From UBA685 sp049889495 (GTDB lineage Bacteria > Pseudomonadota > Alphaproteobacteria > Puniceispirillales > Puniceispirillaceae), in assembly GCA_049889495.1 (NCBI GenBank), contig JBMHDH010000098.1, forward strand, positions 1-31,650: a stretch of DNA of 31,650 nucleotides, written 5' to 3'. The notes beneath the pieces were generated by a model that saw only the letters and a program-made list of their open reading frames with translations, searched no databases and was not told the DNA's origin. This document shows, piece after piece, positions 23,758 through 31,428 of the stretch. The stretch's first letter is position 1, and every line of letters starts with the position of its first letter. The position numbers were made by a program, and so were the translations under genes.

Positions 23758-24768
23758 CTATTTCCTATATGCCATGCCATCAGACAATGCGCCAACAGCT
23801 AAGGCAAAATAATTTGATCGATTCCAACGAAGCGTGGCATCAAAATTTGCATAAACAATAAATGCCATCTCTTCATCACCATCTGGCAAAACAAGACGAG
23901 AGGTTAGGTTTCGCGCTGGCAACGGGCTGCCATCAGGATTTGTAATGCCCAATGCGCGCCAGTCATCCATCGTCTTTTTGACCTTATTTTCTGCTAAGGA
24001 TTTTCCATCAAACCCTGCTGGTAAGCGCACTTGCCTGCCCCATGTCAAATCATCACGCCATCCAGCTTGCTTTAAATAATTGGCGATTGAAGCAAAAACA
24101 TCTGCTTTATCGCCCCAGATATCTGTTTTGCCATCTTTGTTCCAATCTTCGGCATAGGCACGAAAACTTGAGGGCATGAATTGACATTGGCCCATCGCCC
24201 CCGCCCAAGATCCTTTCATGGCAGATGCTGAAATATGCCCTTCATCAATGATTTTCAAAGCTTCCAGTAATTCTTTGCGGAAAAAGGCAGCGCGTCTGCC
24301 ATCATAAGCCATTGTGGCCAGAGCGTTGATCACAGAAAAGCCGCCCGTGAAACGGCCAAAACCTGATTCTATACCCCACAATGCCACAATGAATCGCGGT
24401 TGCACGCCATAATGTGCGCCAATCTCTTGTAATATATCTTTATGCTCTTGCCATAATTTTTGCCCTTGCGAGATACGCCCACCTGTTACCACCTTTTTCA
24501 GGTAAATCGGATATGTCATCTTGAATTCAGGCTGGTTACGATCAAGCTTCACCACTTTTTCACGCAATTGGACATTCGCCAAAGCAACATCAATGGTCGA
24601 TTGTGAAATCCCTGCTTTCAAGGCATCTATGCGCACTGCCGCTAGCCAATGATCAAAGGCATCATCAGCCTTGCCTGTCCCAGCAGTAAAAATAATAAGC
24701 CATAGCCCCACAATCACACGCAAAAAGCGGTGTGCGTTAACAGACGTCATAAATGAAAAAACAATCAT
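23758..24768 (-). CDS. Lytic murein transglycosylase, MltB family
   Basis: The protein of about 336 residues cleaves the glycan strand of peptidoglycan, forming 1,6-anhydro-muramic acid ends. After an N-terminal hydrophobic export segment it shows FIVALWGIESGFGRF with catalytic Glu134, then GAMGQCQFMPSSF, the calcium-type loop DWNKDGKTDIW and the C-terminal FDATLRWNRSNYFALAVG. There is no lipobox, so it is the soluble periplasmic form rather than a lipoprotein. The start is uncertain: 24768 has a weak AAAAGAA upstream, 24750 has none, and the frame stays open to 24846. It leads the minus-strand cell-wall block and is divergent from tRNA-Ser. Confidence 0.93.
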   Translation of the reverse strand: MIVFSFMTSVNAHRFLRVIVGLWLIIFTAGTGKADDAFDHWLAAVRIDALKAGISQSTIDVALANVQLREKVVKLDRNQPEFKMTYPIYLKKVVTGGRISQGQKLWQEHKDILQEIGAHYGVQPRFIVALWGIESGFGRFTGGFSVINALATMAYDGRRAAFFRKELLEALKIIDEGHISASAMKGSWAGAMGQCQFMPSSFRAYAEDWNKDGKTDIWGDKADVFASIANYLKQAGWRDDLTWGRQVRLPAGFDGKSLAENKVKKTMDDWRALGITNPDGSPLPARNLTSRLVLPDGDEEMAFIVYANFDATLRWNRSNYFALAVGALSDGMAYRK

Positions 24769-24891
24769 TTCTTTTGTAACCCAACCTATCCGCGCATCAG
24801 AATGTGAAAAGAGTAGAAGTAAATGGGGGCAATGTGCAAGCCACAAAAGAAATTGTTTTCATCTTATTTTTCACAAGAAAATATATTCAAA

Positions 24892-24927
24892 ATTTTATTG
24901 ATCATTTTATTGACAATTTTATTGACA
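24892..24927 (+). repeat. Three tandem 12-bp repeats before tRNA-Ser
   Basis: The unit ATTTTATTGACA is present three times in a row; the first copy ends TC instead of CA. The last two copies each contain a consensus TTGACA. Confidence 0.85.
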
Positions 24928-24950
24928 AGGCCGCCCTCACCCTCTAATTC
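24922..24950 (+). promoter_or_regulatory. Predicted promoter of tRNA-Ser
   Basis: A consensus -35 TTGACA (24922-24927) and TAATTC (24945-24950) are 17 bp apart. Initiation near 24957 would give a very short leader before the tRNA at 24962. The -35 box is the end of the third 12-bp repeat. Confidence 0.55.
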
Positions 24951-24961
24951 ATTGGCCCAAC

Positions 24962-25054
<93 letters not shown>

Positions 25055-25092
25055 ACCTCACAAAATATCAGTTAAATGATGGGTCACTAGAC

Positions 25093-25124
25093 CTAGCAAA
25101 TTTCAACATTTGCTAGTCTTTTTG
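25093..25124 (+). terminator. Terminator after tRNA-Ser
   Basis: A perfect 9-bp stem (CTAGCAAAT with ATTTGCTAG) and 6-nt loop is followed by TCTTTTTG, 40 bp after the tRNA. Confidence 0.85.
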
Positions 25125-25140
25125 TCATAAGTTAAGCCTA

Positions 25141-25162
25141 TTATGATACCTCTTATGATACC
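25141..25162 (+). repeat. Two TTATGATACC repeats upstream of tag
   Basis: TTATGATACC occurs twice with a 12-bp period. Each copy includes TATGAT, a good -10-like hexamer, so the duplication may have doubled a promoter element for tag. No strong -35 is in register. Confidence 0.6.
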
Positions 25163-25198
25163 GAAGCTGATGCATGACATCTGTAAATGAAGGCAATG

Positions 25199-25777
25199 AT
25201 GATTGATCACAAACCGCGCTGTTTTGGGAACAAACCAAATCAAGAATTTTACGCCGATTATCACGATCAGGAATGGGGTGTGCCTGTGACAGATGACAGG
25301 TTGCTTTTTGAAATGTTGTGCCTTGAAGGCGCGCAAGCAGGCCTGTCTTGGGAAACTATTTTGCGCAAAAGACAAGGCTATCGTGAGGCCTTTCACAATT
25401 TCGATCTTGAAAAAATCATGGCAATGACAGATGATGACTTAGAGGCTTTGACACAAAATCCAGCCATCATTCGCAATCGTTTAAAGATTTTTTCAGTTCA
25501 AAAAAACGCATTTATTTTCAATAAGATAACAGAAGAGTTTAGATCTTTTTCAAACTATATTTGGGGCTTTGTTGATCATAAACAACAAATCAATTATTGG
25601 CCAGATCATGATGCTGTTCCTGTGTCGACCCCGATCAGCGATGCCATTTCAAAAGATTTAAAAAAGCGTGGTATGAGCTTTGTTGGCAGCACCATCATTT
25701 ATGCCTATATGCAGGCGATTGGCATGGTGGATGACCATATTGCAAGCTGTTGGTGTTATCACCGCAACAGGCCCTAA
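25199..25777 (+). CDS. tag: DNA-3-methyladenine glycosylase I
   Basis: The 192-residue base-excision repair enzyme removes 3-methyladenine from alkylated DNA. The zinc-snap ligands are visible: Cys in KPRCFG, His in YADYHDQEWGVP, and His/Cys in DDHIASCWCYH at the C-terminus. The active-site region LCLEGAQAGLSWETILRKR and the FVGSTIIYAYMQAIGMV helix are typical. ATG 25199 has AAGG 5 nt upstream; in-frame ATGs at 25187 and 25196 are possible. The gene appears monocistronic, with a GC-rich hairpin just downstream. Confidence 0.95.
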   Translation: MIDHKPRCFGNKPNQEFYADYHDQEWGVPVTDDRLLFEMLCLEGAQAGLSWETILRKRQGYREAFHNFDLEKIMAMTDDDLEALTQNPAIIRNRLKIFSVQKNAFIFNKITEEFRSFSNYIWGFVDHKQQINYWPDHDAVPVSTPISDAISKDLKKRGMSFVGSTIIYAYMQAIGMVDDHIASCWCYHRNRP

Positions 25778-25781
25778 CAAC

Positions 25782-25801
25782 GCCGTCCCAAAACCGACGG
25801 C
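25782..25801. other. GC hairpin after tag
   Basis: GCCGTC and GACGGC pair around an 8-nt loop just after the tag stop. No T-run follows on the plus strand, so it may stabilise the 3' end rather than terminate; a Rho-dependent end is possible. Confidence 0.4.
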
Positions 25802-25920
25802 AACACGCCGAAAAAAATAACCCACTATCTGGTTATGATGCGCAGATTATGCTATCTGACACACTAGGTTAAATAGGTGATAAATCACTCATCTTTTTTT
25901 TGATTTTACGGAGATCCCTT

Positions 25921-26931
25921 ATGAAAGCCATCGGTTATCAGAAAGCTGGCCCTATCAACGCGGCACATGCTCTTGAAGATATTGAGATTGCCAAGCCAGA
26001 GTTACGCGCGCGTGATTTGCTTGTTGCGGTAAAAGGGATATCTATTAACCCTGTCGATTCAAAGATTCGCACCAATATCAGCCCAGAGACAGGTCATAAG
26101 GTCATTGGCTATGATGCATGCGGCACTGTGGTGGCAGTCGGTGATGGTGTTGCCAATTATAAAGTCGGTGATGATGTCTTTTACGCTGGCGATTTAACAC
26201 GCCCTGGCACCAATTGCGAATTTCATGCGGTTGATGAACGCATTGTTGGCAAAAAGCCTGCCTCTCTTGATTTTGTCGAAGCCGCCGCTCTGCCTCTGAC
26301 AGCAATCACCGCATGGGAAATGATGTTTGACAGCTTGCGCCTGACAGAAGGCGGCGGTGATGGCAAGACTATCTTAATCACGGCTGCCGCAGGTGGCGTC
26401 GGTTCAATTATGATCCAGCTATGCAAGGCATTAACAAACCTCACTGTGATTGCCACCGCCTCGCGTGACGATACGATAGAATGGGTCACAAAAATGGGCG
26501 CAGATCATGTGATTGATCATACCAAAACGCTATCAGACCAAATGACAGCGTTAGGCATCACCCCTGATTATATCGCATCCTTAAGAGGCACTGATCAGCA
26601 TTATGAAGATATGGTAAAGATGATTGCCCCGCGCGGTAATATTGCGCTGATTGATGATCCACAAAGCATAAATCTGAATTTGGCAAAACAAAAAGCCTTA
26701 ACCATTTCATGGGAATTCATGTTCACGCGCGCTATGTTTGATATGGCTGATATCACAGCCCAAGCTGATTTGTTAAATCGCGTTTCTGAGATGATTGATC
26801 AAGGCGTGTTGCAAAATACCATGACAGAACGCCATGGCACCCTTACGGCTGCCAGCTTAATCGCGGCCCATGAACGCCAAGAAACAGGCAAAATCATCGG
26901 CAAACAAGTGATGGAAGGGCTATCTGCCTAA
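25921..26931 (+). CDS. Zinc-less MDR family alcohol dehydrogenase/quinone reductase-like
   Basis: The 336-residue oxidoreductase belongs to the medium-chain dehydrogenase/reductase superfamily. The N-terminal catalytic domain has ISINPVDSKIR and GYDACGTVVAVGDGV, and the Rossmann domain has TAAAGGVGSIMIQL for NAD(P)H binding. The zinc cysteines of classical alcohol dehydrogenases are absent despite database family names such as zinc-binding alcohol dehydrogenase, so it is more likely an NADPH-dependent quinone or enone reductase. Opening MKAIGYQKAGPI matches that family. ATG 25921 has GGAG 7 nt upstream. It is monocistronic, ended by a bidirectional terminator. Substrate is unknown. Confidence 0.9.
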   Translation: MKAIGYQKAGPINAAHALEDIEIAKPELRARDLLVAVKGISINPVDSKIRTNISPETGHKVIGYDACGTVVAVGDGVANYKVGDDVFYAGDLTRPGTNCEFHAVDERIVGKKPASLDFVEAAALPLTAITAWEMMFDSLRLTEGGGDGKTILITAAAGGVGSIMIQLCKALTNLTVIATASRDDTIEWVTKMGADHVIDHTKTLSDQMTALGITPDYIASLRGTDQHYEDMVKMIAPRGNIALIDDPQSINLNLAKQKALTISWEFMFTRAMFDMADITAQADLLNRVSEMIDQGVLQNTMTERHGTLTAASLIAAHERQETGKIIGKQVMEGLSA

Positions 26932-26960
26932 ATGGCCTCTGATGAGGTTAAACAAACAAA

Positions 26961-26986
26961 AAGCCAGCGAAATAGCTGGCTTTTTT
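26961..26986. terminator. Bidirectional terminator between MDR gene and tRNA-Arg
   Basis: A 6-bp GC stem (GCCAGC/GCTGGC, extended by A-T pairs) has TTTTTT on the plus side and TTTTTG on the minus side, so it can end both the MDR transcript and the convergent tRNA-Arg transcript. Confidence 0.88.
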
Positions 26987-27020
26987 GTTATCTGAATTTC
27001 GGTAATGGCGACAAAATAAA

Positions 27021-27097
27021 TGGCGACTCCGGGAGGACTCGAACCCCCAACCTGCTGATTAGAAGTCAGCTGCTCTATCCAGTTGAGCTACGGAGCC
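27021..27097 (-). tRNA. tRNA-Arg (anticodon UCU)
   Basis: A 77-nt minus-strand cloverleaf with acceptor GGCTCCG/CGGAGTC (one wobble), T arm GGTTCGAGTCC and encoded CCA. Anticodon loop CTTCTAA between GCTGA and TCAGC gives TCT. Confidence 0.96.
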
Positions 27098-27123
27098 ATA
27101 AGATCATATAACCATAAGCGCGA

Positions 27124-27429
27124 TTAATGTGTCCACGCCCCTTTGCGATCAAACGCAAAATTATCAGAATAGGCTTTCATGCGTAATTTACGCTGTTGTG
27201 GCTCTTTCACATCATAGGCCATTTCTTTGGCTTCTGCGAATGCCACCGCTTCTTCTTTTGTTGCGAAATAGATGCGCACTTGTCTTTGGGTATCAGATGA
27301 TGATTGCCACCCCATCAATTGATCAGGACCAACAGCCGAAGAGCGTGGGTGTTCAAGAACCCATCTTTTCGTCTTAGATCGACCAGATTGCATAGAAGTT
27401 TTAGCAGGTTGGTAAATGCGTGCCTTCAT
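27124..27429 (-). CDS. NDUFS4-like accessory subunit of respiratory complex I
   Basis: The 101-residue protein matches the ETC complex I conserved-region family, the bacterial homologue of the mitochondrial 18-kDa (NDUFS4) subunit. Features are MKARIYQPAKTSMQSG at the start, PLMGW-type segment QLMGWQSSSDT with QVRIYF, the KEEAVAFAEAKEMAYDV helix and C-terminal KAYSDNFAFDR. Such subunits occur in alphaproteobacteria, the ancestral group of mitochondria, and stabilise NADH:quinone oxidoreductase. ATG 27429 has AGGGGGT 5 nt upstream. It lies between tRNA-Pro and tRNA-Arg on the same strand; the nuo operon is not in this window. Confidence 0.93.
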   Translation of the reverse strand: MKARIYQPAKTSMQSGRSKTKRWVLEHPRSSAVGPDQLMGWQSSSDTQRQVRIYFATKEEAVAFAEAKEMAYDVKEPQQRKLRMKAYSDNFAFDRKGAWTH

Positions 27430-27496
27430 TCTGACCCCCTGAAAACGCTTTGTGAAACTGCGAGATGGTAGCTATCGCCACACAAAACAAAAGAAA

Positions 27497-27573
<77 letters not shown>

Positions 27574-27681
27574 ACTGTGGGTTGTTTACACCCAACATAT
27601 TAGGAGATGCAAGATAAAATATCACGAAGAATTCATTTTTTTAGTGAAATGGTTTTTCATGCCCTTAATCACACCCTTAAC

Positions 27682-28188
27682 TCAAAAAAGAGGCGTGATA
27701 CGGTCTCCTATCTCAAACTGCCACTTTGCCCTTGTGCCAGCTGGCAATTCCAAAACATATTTTGCAGGCATTAAGCTGGGAATCAGGCGTTCTGAATAGG
27801 GCGTTGTGCGATCTTCATGGTGAAATAAGGTACCTGTCTCGTCAAAGAACAAGATATCAAGAGATAAAGGCGTGTCCTTCATCCAAAAATGGCGCAAGGC
27901 CCGATCTGGCCAAACAAATAACATGCCGTCAAAAGGCGCAAGACTTTCCCGTTTCATCAGCCCTTGTGCTCTTTGGCTAGGTGTATTGGCGACTTCTACG
28001 ACGATCTTTTTGGTTCCAAATAGGTCACCCATCAACGCCAATTCGTGAATGGCAAACCCATAGACAGAATAATCGGCCTTTATATCATCTGCCAAGGCTG
28101 ATGTAAGCGGCGATAAAGACCATCCTATCGCAAATACACAAGCGATAACGGCCATTAAGGCTTTTATAGTCACAAATTTATGTCTCAT
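27682..28188 (-). CDS. DUF192 family exported protein
   Basis: The 168-residue product has a signal peptide (basic RHKFVTIK, hydrophobic ALMAVIACVFAIGW, cleavage near ALA before DD). The mature domain shows the DUF192 pattern: VEVANTPSQRAQGLMKRESL, GMLFVWPD, FWMKDTPLSLDILFFDETG and the C-terminal YVLELPAGTRAKWQFEIGD. These small beta-barrel proteins have no established function; they are exported in many bacteria. Its ATG overlaps the stop of the upstream histone-deacetylase-like gene in an ATGA arrangement, so the two are translated from one message. Whether they share a function is unknown. Confidence 0.93.
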   Translation of the reverse strand: MRHKFVTIKALMAVIACVFAIGWSLSPLTSALADDIKADYSVYGFAIHELALMGDLFGTKKIVVEVANTPSQRAQGLMKRESLAPFDGMLFVWPDRALRHFWMKDTPLSLDILFFDETGTLFHHEDRTTPYSERLIPSLMPAKYVLELPAGTRAKWQFEIGDRITPLF

Positions 28189-29243
28189 GCCTCACCATCT
28201 GATAATTGCGAAAACCACCTTTGCGGGGGATTACGGCCAAGCCGATGATGCCATCTTAACCCACGCAATATATTTTTAGAAGTCTCGCTTAGGCCCGCTT
28301 TTTCAGGGTCTTGCCCTTGAATTAACGCCCAATTGCCAGCCCAGGCTTTGGCTGTGATAACAGGATTATATCCCCCGCCGCCAAGCAATAAGGTCGGAAG
28401 GTCGAACTCTAATAGCTTGCGGATGGCGCGCCAATAGCCCGCAAGGGAATAACATAATTTTGATTGCGGATCATCTTTGTGACCATCTGCGCCTGCTTGC
28501 ACCACAAGATAGGCAGGCTTATGTGCGGTAATCAGCGGCAGTATTTGCTCATGCAGGCATGTTATCAATTCTGCATCACCTGCGCCTGCTGATAACGGAA
28601 AATTACGTGCTTGCCCCATCCCCCTATCATCCCCCTGTCCTGTGCGCGGCCATAAATCTTGTTGGTGAATAGAAATAATCAGCAATTGGTCATGATGCGA
28701 TAGCCAATCAGACACACCATCACAATGATGGGCATCAATATCCACATAGATAATAGGTTTGCTTGTATGACGCATCATCTCTTGCAGAGCGATAACAGGG
28801 TCATTCACAAAACAAAACCCATTGGCCTGATCATATCGGCCATGATGCGTGCCGCCAGATGGGTTGTAAATGACATCTGCTTTGCCAGATACAAGCCATT
28901 GTGCCGCAATATAAGACGCATGTGCGGCTGTGGCGGGACGGCTATAGACCTCTTGAAAGATCGGATTGCTTGCCCTGCCAATTTGGTATCGATCCTTCAG
29001 ATCATCTGGCAAGTTTTGGGTTTGCTGTGCGTGCCACAAGGCTTGCACATAATCAGCATCATGAAATTGTGACAAAATATCAGGCGGTACTGGATTAATC
29101 TGATGATAATGGTGGTTTTCCAGCCACCCTTCTGCTTTGCATATATCAATCGCTGGCCAAACACGGGCGATATTAAGGGGGTGATTTTGTCCATAGACAG
29201 AGTTGCGAAAAATATCACTGCCAAAAAAATAGGATTTTTTCAT
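28185..29243 (-). CDS. Histone deacetylase/acetylpolyamine amidohydrolase family protein
   Basis: The 352-residue protein is a zinc-dependent deacetylase of the arginase-deacetylase fold. Catalytic features are His133-His134 (SGGTHHG), zinc ligands Asp170 and His172 (DIDAHHCDGV) and Asp253 (QAGADGHKDDP), and the transition-state Tyr292 in LGGGGYN. All catalytic residues are present. Bacterial members remove acetyl groups from small molecules such as polyamines or from proteins (AcuC deacetylates acetyl-CoA synthetase); the substrate cannot be read from sequence. The HHCDG form instead of HHGDG is a small variation. It is first in a two-gene unit with the DUF192 gene and divergent from nhaA, with a 128-bp gap between. 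Confidence 0.94.
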   Translation of the reverse strand: MKKSYFFGSDIFRNSVYGQNHPLNIARVWPAIDICKAEGWLENHHYHQINPVPPDILSQFHDADYVQALWHAQQTQNLPDDLKDRYQIGRASNPIFQEVYSRPATAAHASYIAAQWLVSGKADVIYNPSGGTHHGRYDQANGFCFVNDPVIALQEMMRHTSKPIIYVDIDAHHCDGVSDWLSHHDQLLIISIHQQDLWPRTGQGDDRGMGQARNFPLSAGAGDAELITCLHEQILPLITAHKPAYLVVQAGADGHKDDPQSKLCYSLAGYWRAIRKLLEFDLPTLLLGGGGYNPVITAKAWAGNWALIQGQDPEKAGLSETSKNILRGLRWHHRLGRNPPQRWFSQLSDGEA

Positions 29244-29371
29244 TCATTTTACCCGTCTGAACTTGCTAGTCAGGTGACAATTCCTATATAACTAGGCGAG
29301 TTATTTGTAAGGTCAATTGGCAGCAGCTTTGCCCGAAAACATAATCTAAAACGCAAAGGACGTTATCTTTA

Positions 29372-30616
29372 ATGGCATCTTCGTATCGTGTATGGAATTT
29401 CATTCAAGAATATTCACTATTGCTGATTATTGGCGCTGTTTCAGCGCTTACATGGGCCAATCTAGATTATGAAAGCTATCATCATCTGGTTGAAACAGTG
29501 TTAATTGACCATAGCCCTGTGGGTCATTTGCATGATGGCCACAGAACATTGACCCTACATTATTTAATTAATGATGTGTTGATGGCTTTGTTCTTTGCGA
29601 TGGCTGGTAAAGAGGTGTGGGAAGCCATTATCCTGAAAAATGGCTCATTGCGGGGCCGAAAAGCCTTAACGCCTTTGATTGCGACCGCTGGCGGTATGAT
29701 TGGCCCTGTTGGTATTTATCTAGTTGGTGCCTTTTTGCTTGGTAAATTTGCGATTTTGGCAAATGGCTGGGCCATCCCAACAGCGACAGACATTGCCTTT
29801 TCTTATTTGGTAGCGCGCATTGTGTTTGGTGCCCGCCACCCCGCAGTTGGCTTCTTGCTATTGCTTGCGATTGCCGATGACGCCACTGGATTGGTTATTT
29901 TGGCCCTCTTTTATCCGCAAGCCGAATTGGCACCAGAATGGCTTGGTCTTTCTGTTGCGGCCGCCTTTGCTGTCTATTTCCTTGCCAATCGCTTGCCACG
30001 TAACCTTGATGCCAAAAGAGGCGATCGTCATTACACAACAATTGCACAAAAGCTTGGCTTTTGGCCTTATTTGATCGCTGGTTGTGCCAGCTGGTACGGC
30101 TTCCAGCAAGCAGGCGTCCACCCTGCCCTTGGCCTATTGCCAATCGTTGTTACCATTCCGCATGCAGACATCACATTTGGTCTATTTGATGCCAAAAAAG
30201 AAGATCAACATGATTTGTTAAATGACATTGAACATAAAATGAAGGTGCCCGTTGAATTCATCTTATTGCTCTTTGGTTTTGCCAATGCAGGCGTTGAGTT
30301 TTCGGCTATGGGCGATGCCACATGGTTGGTTCTTGCTGGTTTGATCATTGGCAAGCCCGTTGGTATCTTCTTATTTGGCTGGTTTGCCGCTGGCCCACTT
30401 GGCCTTGGTCTGCCAGAAGGTATGAAGATGCGTTATTTGGTTGTGATTGGCTTTATTGCGGCCATTGGCTTTACCGTATCATTGTTCATTTCGGCTGTGG
30501 CATTTGGGCCAGGTCCAGTTCAAGATGCCGCAAAAATGGGCGCATTATTCTCATTTGGTGCCGTGTTCTTATCTTTGATTGCGGGACGCGTTTTCAAAGT
30601 GGATAAAATGAATTAA
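29372..30616 (+). CDS. nhaA: Na+/H+ antiporter NhaA
   Basis: The 414-residue inner-membrane antiporter exchanges two H+ for one Na+, serving pH and sodium homeostasis. The paired aspartates of the ion site are D169-D170 (IADDATGLVI), with D140 in ATDIAFSYL and the conserved lysine in IIGKPVGI; about twelve membrane segments are visible. A His-rich stretch near 47-57 (DHSPVGHLHDGH) replaces the usual beta-hairpin region and might sense pH, which is inference. ATG 29372 has AAAGGA about 11 nt upstream. It is followed by a 43-aa membrane protein and a NifU-like gene in the same direction. Sodium exchange fits a marine bacterium. Confidence 0.96.
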   Translation: MASSYRVWNFIQEYSLLLIIGAVSALTWANLDYESYHHLVETVLIDHSPVGHLHDGHRTLTLHYLINDVLMALFFAMAGKEVWEAIILKNGSLRGRKALTPLIATAGGMIGPVGIYLVGAFLLGKFAILANGWAIPTATDIAFSYLVARIVFGARHPAVGFLLLLAIADDATGLVILALFYPQAELAPEWLGLSVAAAFAVYFLANRLPRNLDAKRGDRHYTTIAQKLGFWPYLIAGCASWYGFQQAGVHPALGLLPIVVTIPHADITFGLFDAKKEDQHDLLNDIEHKMKVPVEFILLLFGFANAGVEFSAMGDATWLVLAGLIIGKPVGIFLFGWFAAGPLGLGLPEGMKMRYLVVIGFIAAIGFTVSLFISAVAFGPGPVQDAAKMGALFSFGAVFLSLIAGRVFKVDKMN

Positions 30617-30665
30617 TCTTGCTATAGCTTTTTTGAAAAAAATCAGTCTCGGGGGACTTTAGAAA

Positions 30666-30797
30666 ATGGCAAATAAAACAACAAACCGCCCAGCAAATGT
30701 GCCTGAAGAAAATGTATATAATGGTCTGCATTGGACCATTATTCTAGGCTATGGCTTGGGCGTTGTCGCACTTGCTGTCTTGCTATTTGGTGAATAA
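30666..30797 (+). CDS. Tiny single-span membrane protein, 43 aa
   Basis: A 43-codon frame starts at ATG 30666 with a strong GGGGGA ribosome site about 9 nt upstream. The first half is hydrophilic (ANKTTNRPANVPEENVYNG); the second is a single hydrophobic helix of about 20 residues (WTIILGYGLGVVALAVLLFG) ending at Glu43. I do not recognise a family. It starts 49 bp after nhaA and ends 24 bp before the NifU-like gene, so it probably shares their transcript. A small accessory subunit of a membrane complex is possible but only inferred. Confidence 0.68.
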   Translation: MANKTTNRPANVPEENVYNGLHWTIILGYGLGVVALAVLLFGE

Positions 30798-30821
30798 GGC
30801 TTATCAAGGCCTTTTACGGTA

Positions 30822-31217
30822 ATGGATGCGCTTTATCAGGAACAGATTCTCTCGCTAGCAAGGCTGGCAAGACAATCCCCTGATTTAGCCGCACCCACAC
30901 ATCATGCCAGCATGAAAAACCCCACTTGCGGGGATGAAGCCACTGTCAAAGCCATCATCAAAGATGATGTGATTGAGGCATTATCTGTCCATATTCAGGG
31001 ATGTGCTTTATGTGAGGCAGGGGCAGGTCTGTTATTGCAACAAGCGGCGAATAAAAGCCTATCTGATATGCACAATATTTCAGATGCCTTAACACGGTTT
31101 TTGAAAGCTGAAGGTGAAGAGGATCGGCCTGAATTCTTAGCTTTTACACCTGTGCAACAAGTGAAAAACAGACATAAATGTGTTAGCCTGTCTTTTCAGG
31201 CATTGCAGAAATTATAA
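30822..31217 (+). CDS. NifU/IscU-like Fe-S cluster assembly scaffold
   Basis: The 131-residue protein has the three ligand cysteines of the U-type scaffold in order: NPTCGDE, GCALCEAGAGLL and the C-terminal HKCVSLSFQAL. The N-terminal helix (LYQEQILSLARLAR) and the spacing also match the SufU/IscU-like branch common in alphaproteobacteria. Such proteins receive sulfur and iron and pass a cluster to target proteins. The ATG has only a weak AAGG upstream. It is the last gene of the nhaA-43aa run and is closed by a terminator. No suf or isc genes are in the window, so its pathway is not shown. Confidence 0.88.
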   Translation: MDALYQEQILSLARLARQSPDLAAPTHHASMKNPTCGDEATVKAIIKDDVIEALSVHIQGCALCEAGAGLLLQQAANKSLSDMHNISDALTRFLKAEGEEDRPEFLAFTPVQQVKNRHKCVSLSFQALQKL

Positions 31218-31221
31218 GCAA

Positions 31222-31251
31222 AAAAAAGGCCCGATTTTCATCGGGCTTTTT
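31222..31251. terminator. Bidirectional terminator between NifU-like and 32-aa genes
   Basis: GCCCGAT and ATCGGGC form a 7-bp stem with a 4-nt TTTC loop, with a T-run on the plus side and a run of seven T on the minus side. It ends both convergent transcripts. Confidence 0.9.
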
Positions 31252-31252
31252 G

Positions 31253-31351
31253 TTAATCTGGTTCAACTGACAATTTGCCAAATGCCCAAATTGCGATGGC
31301 TAGGACAATCGGGAAACCGATCACTAGCACAAGACCAAATGTTTCATTCAT
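31253..31351 (-). CDS. Tiny single-span membrane peptide, 32 aa
   Basis: A 32-codon frame starts at ATG 31351 with AAGGGGG 8 nt upstream. After MNETFG the peptide is one membrane helix (LVLVIGFPIVLAIAIWAFG) and then KLSVEPD. I do not recognise a family; it resembles in size the small accessory subunits of oxidases such as CydX, but shows none of their signature. It has its own well-formed promoter at 31399-31427 and a terminator right after the stop, so the unit looks complete. This context makes it more likely to be real than most frames of this size. Confidence 0.65.
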   Translation of the reverse strand: MNETFGLVLVIGFPIVLAIAIWAFGKLSVEPD

Positions 31352-31398
31352 CGTAAAATCCCCCTTAAAGGTGTCATCACCATTTTATACTATTGTGA

Positions 31399-31427
31399 CT
31401 TATAGGCGAAGATCATACGGTTTTCAA
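31399..31427 (-). promoter_or_regulatory. Predicted sigma70-type promoter for the 32-aa gene
   Basis: TTGAAA (31427-31422) and TATAAG (31404-31399) lie exactly 17 bp apart on the minus strand. Transcription from about 31392 would give a leader of roughly 40 nt to ATG 31351. Confidence 0.6.
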
Positions 31428-31428
31428 G

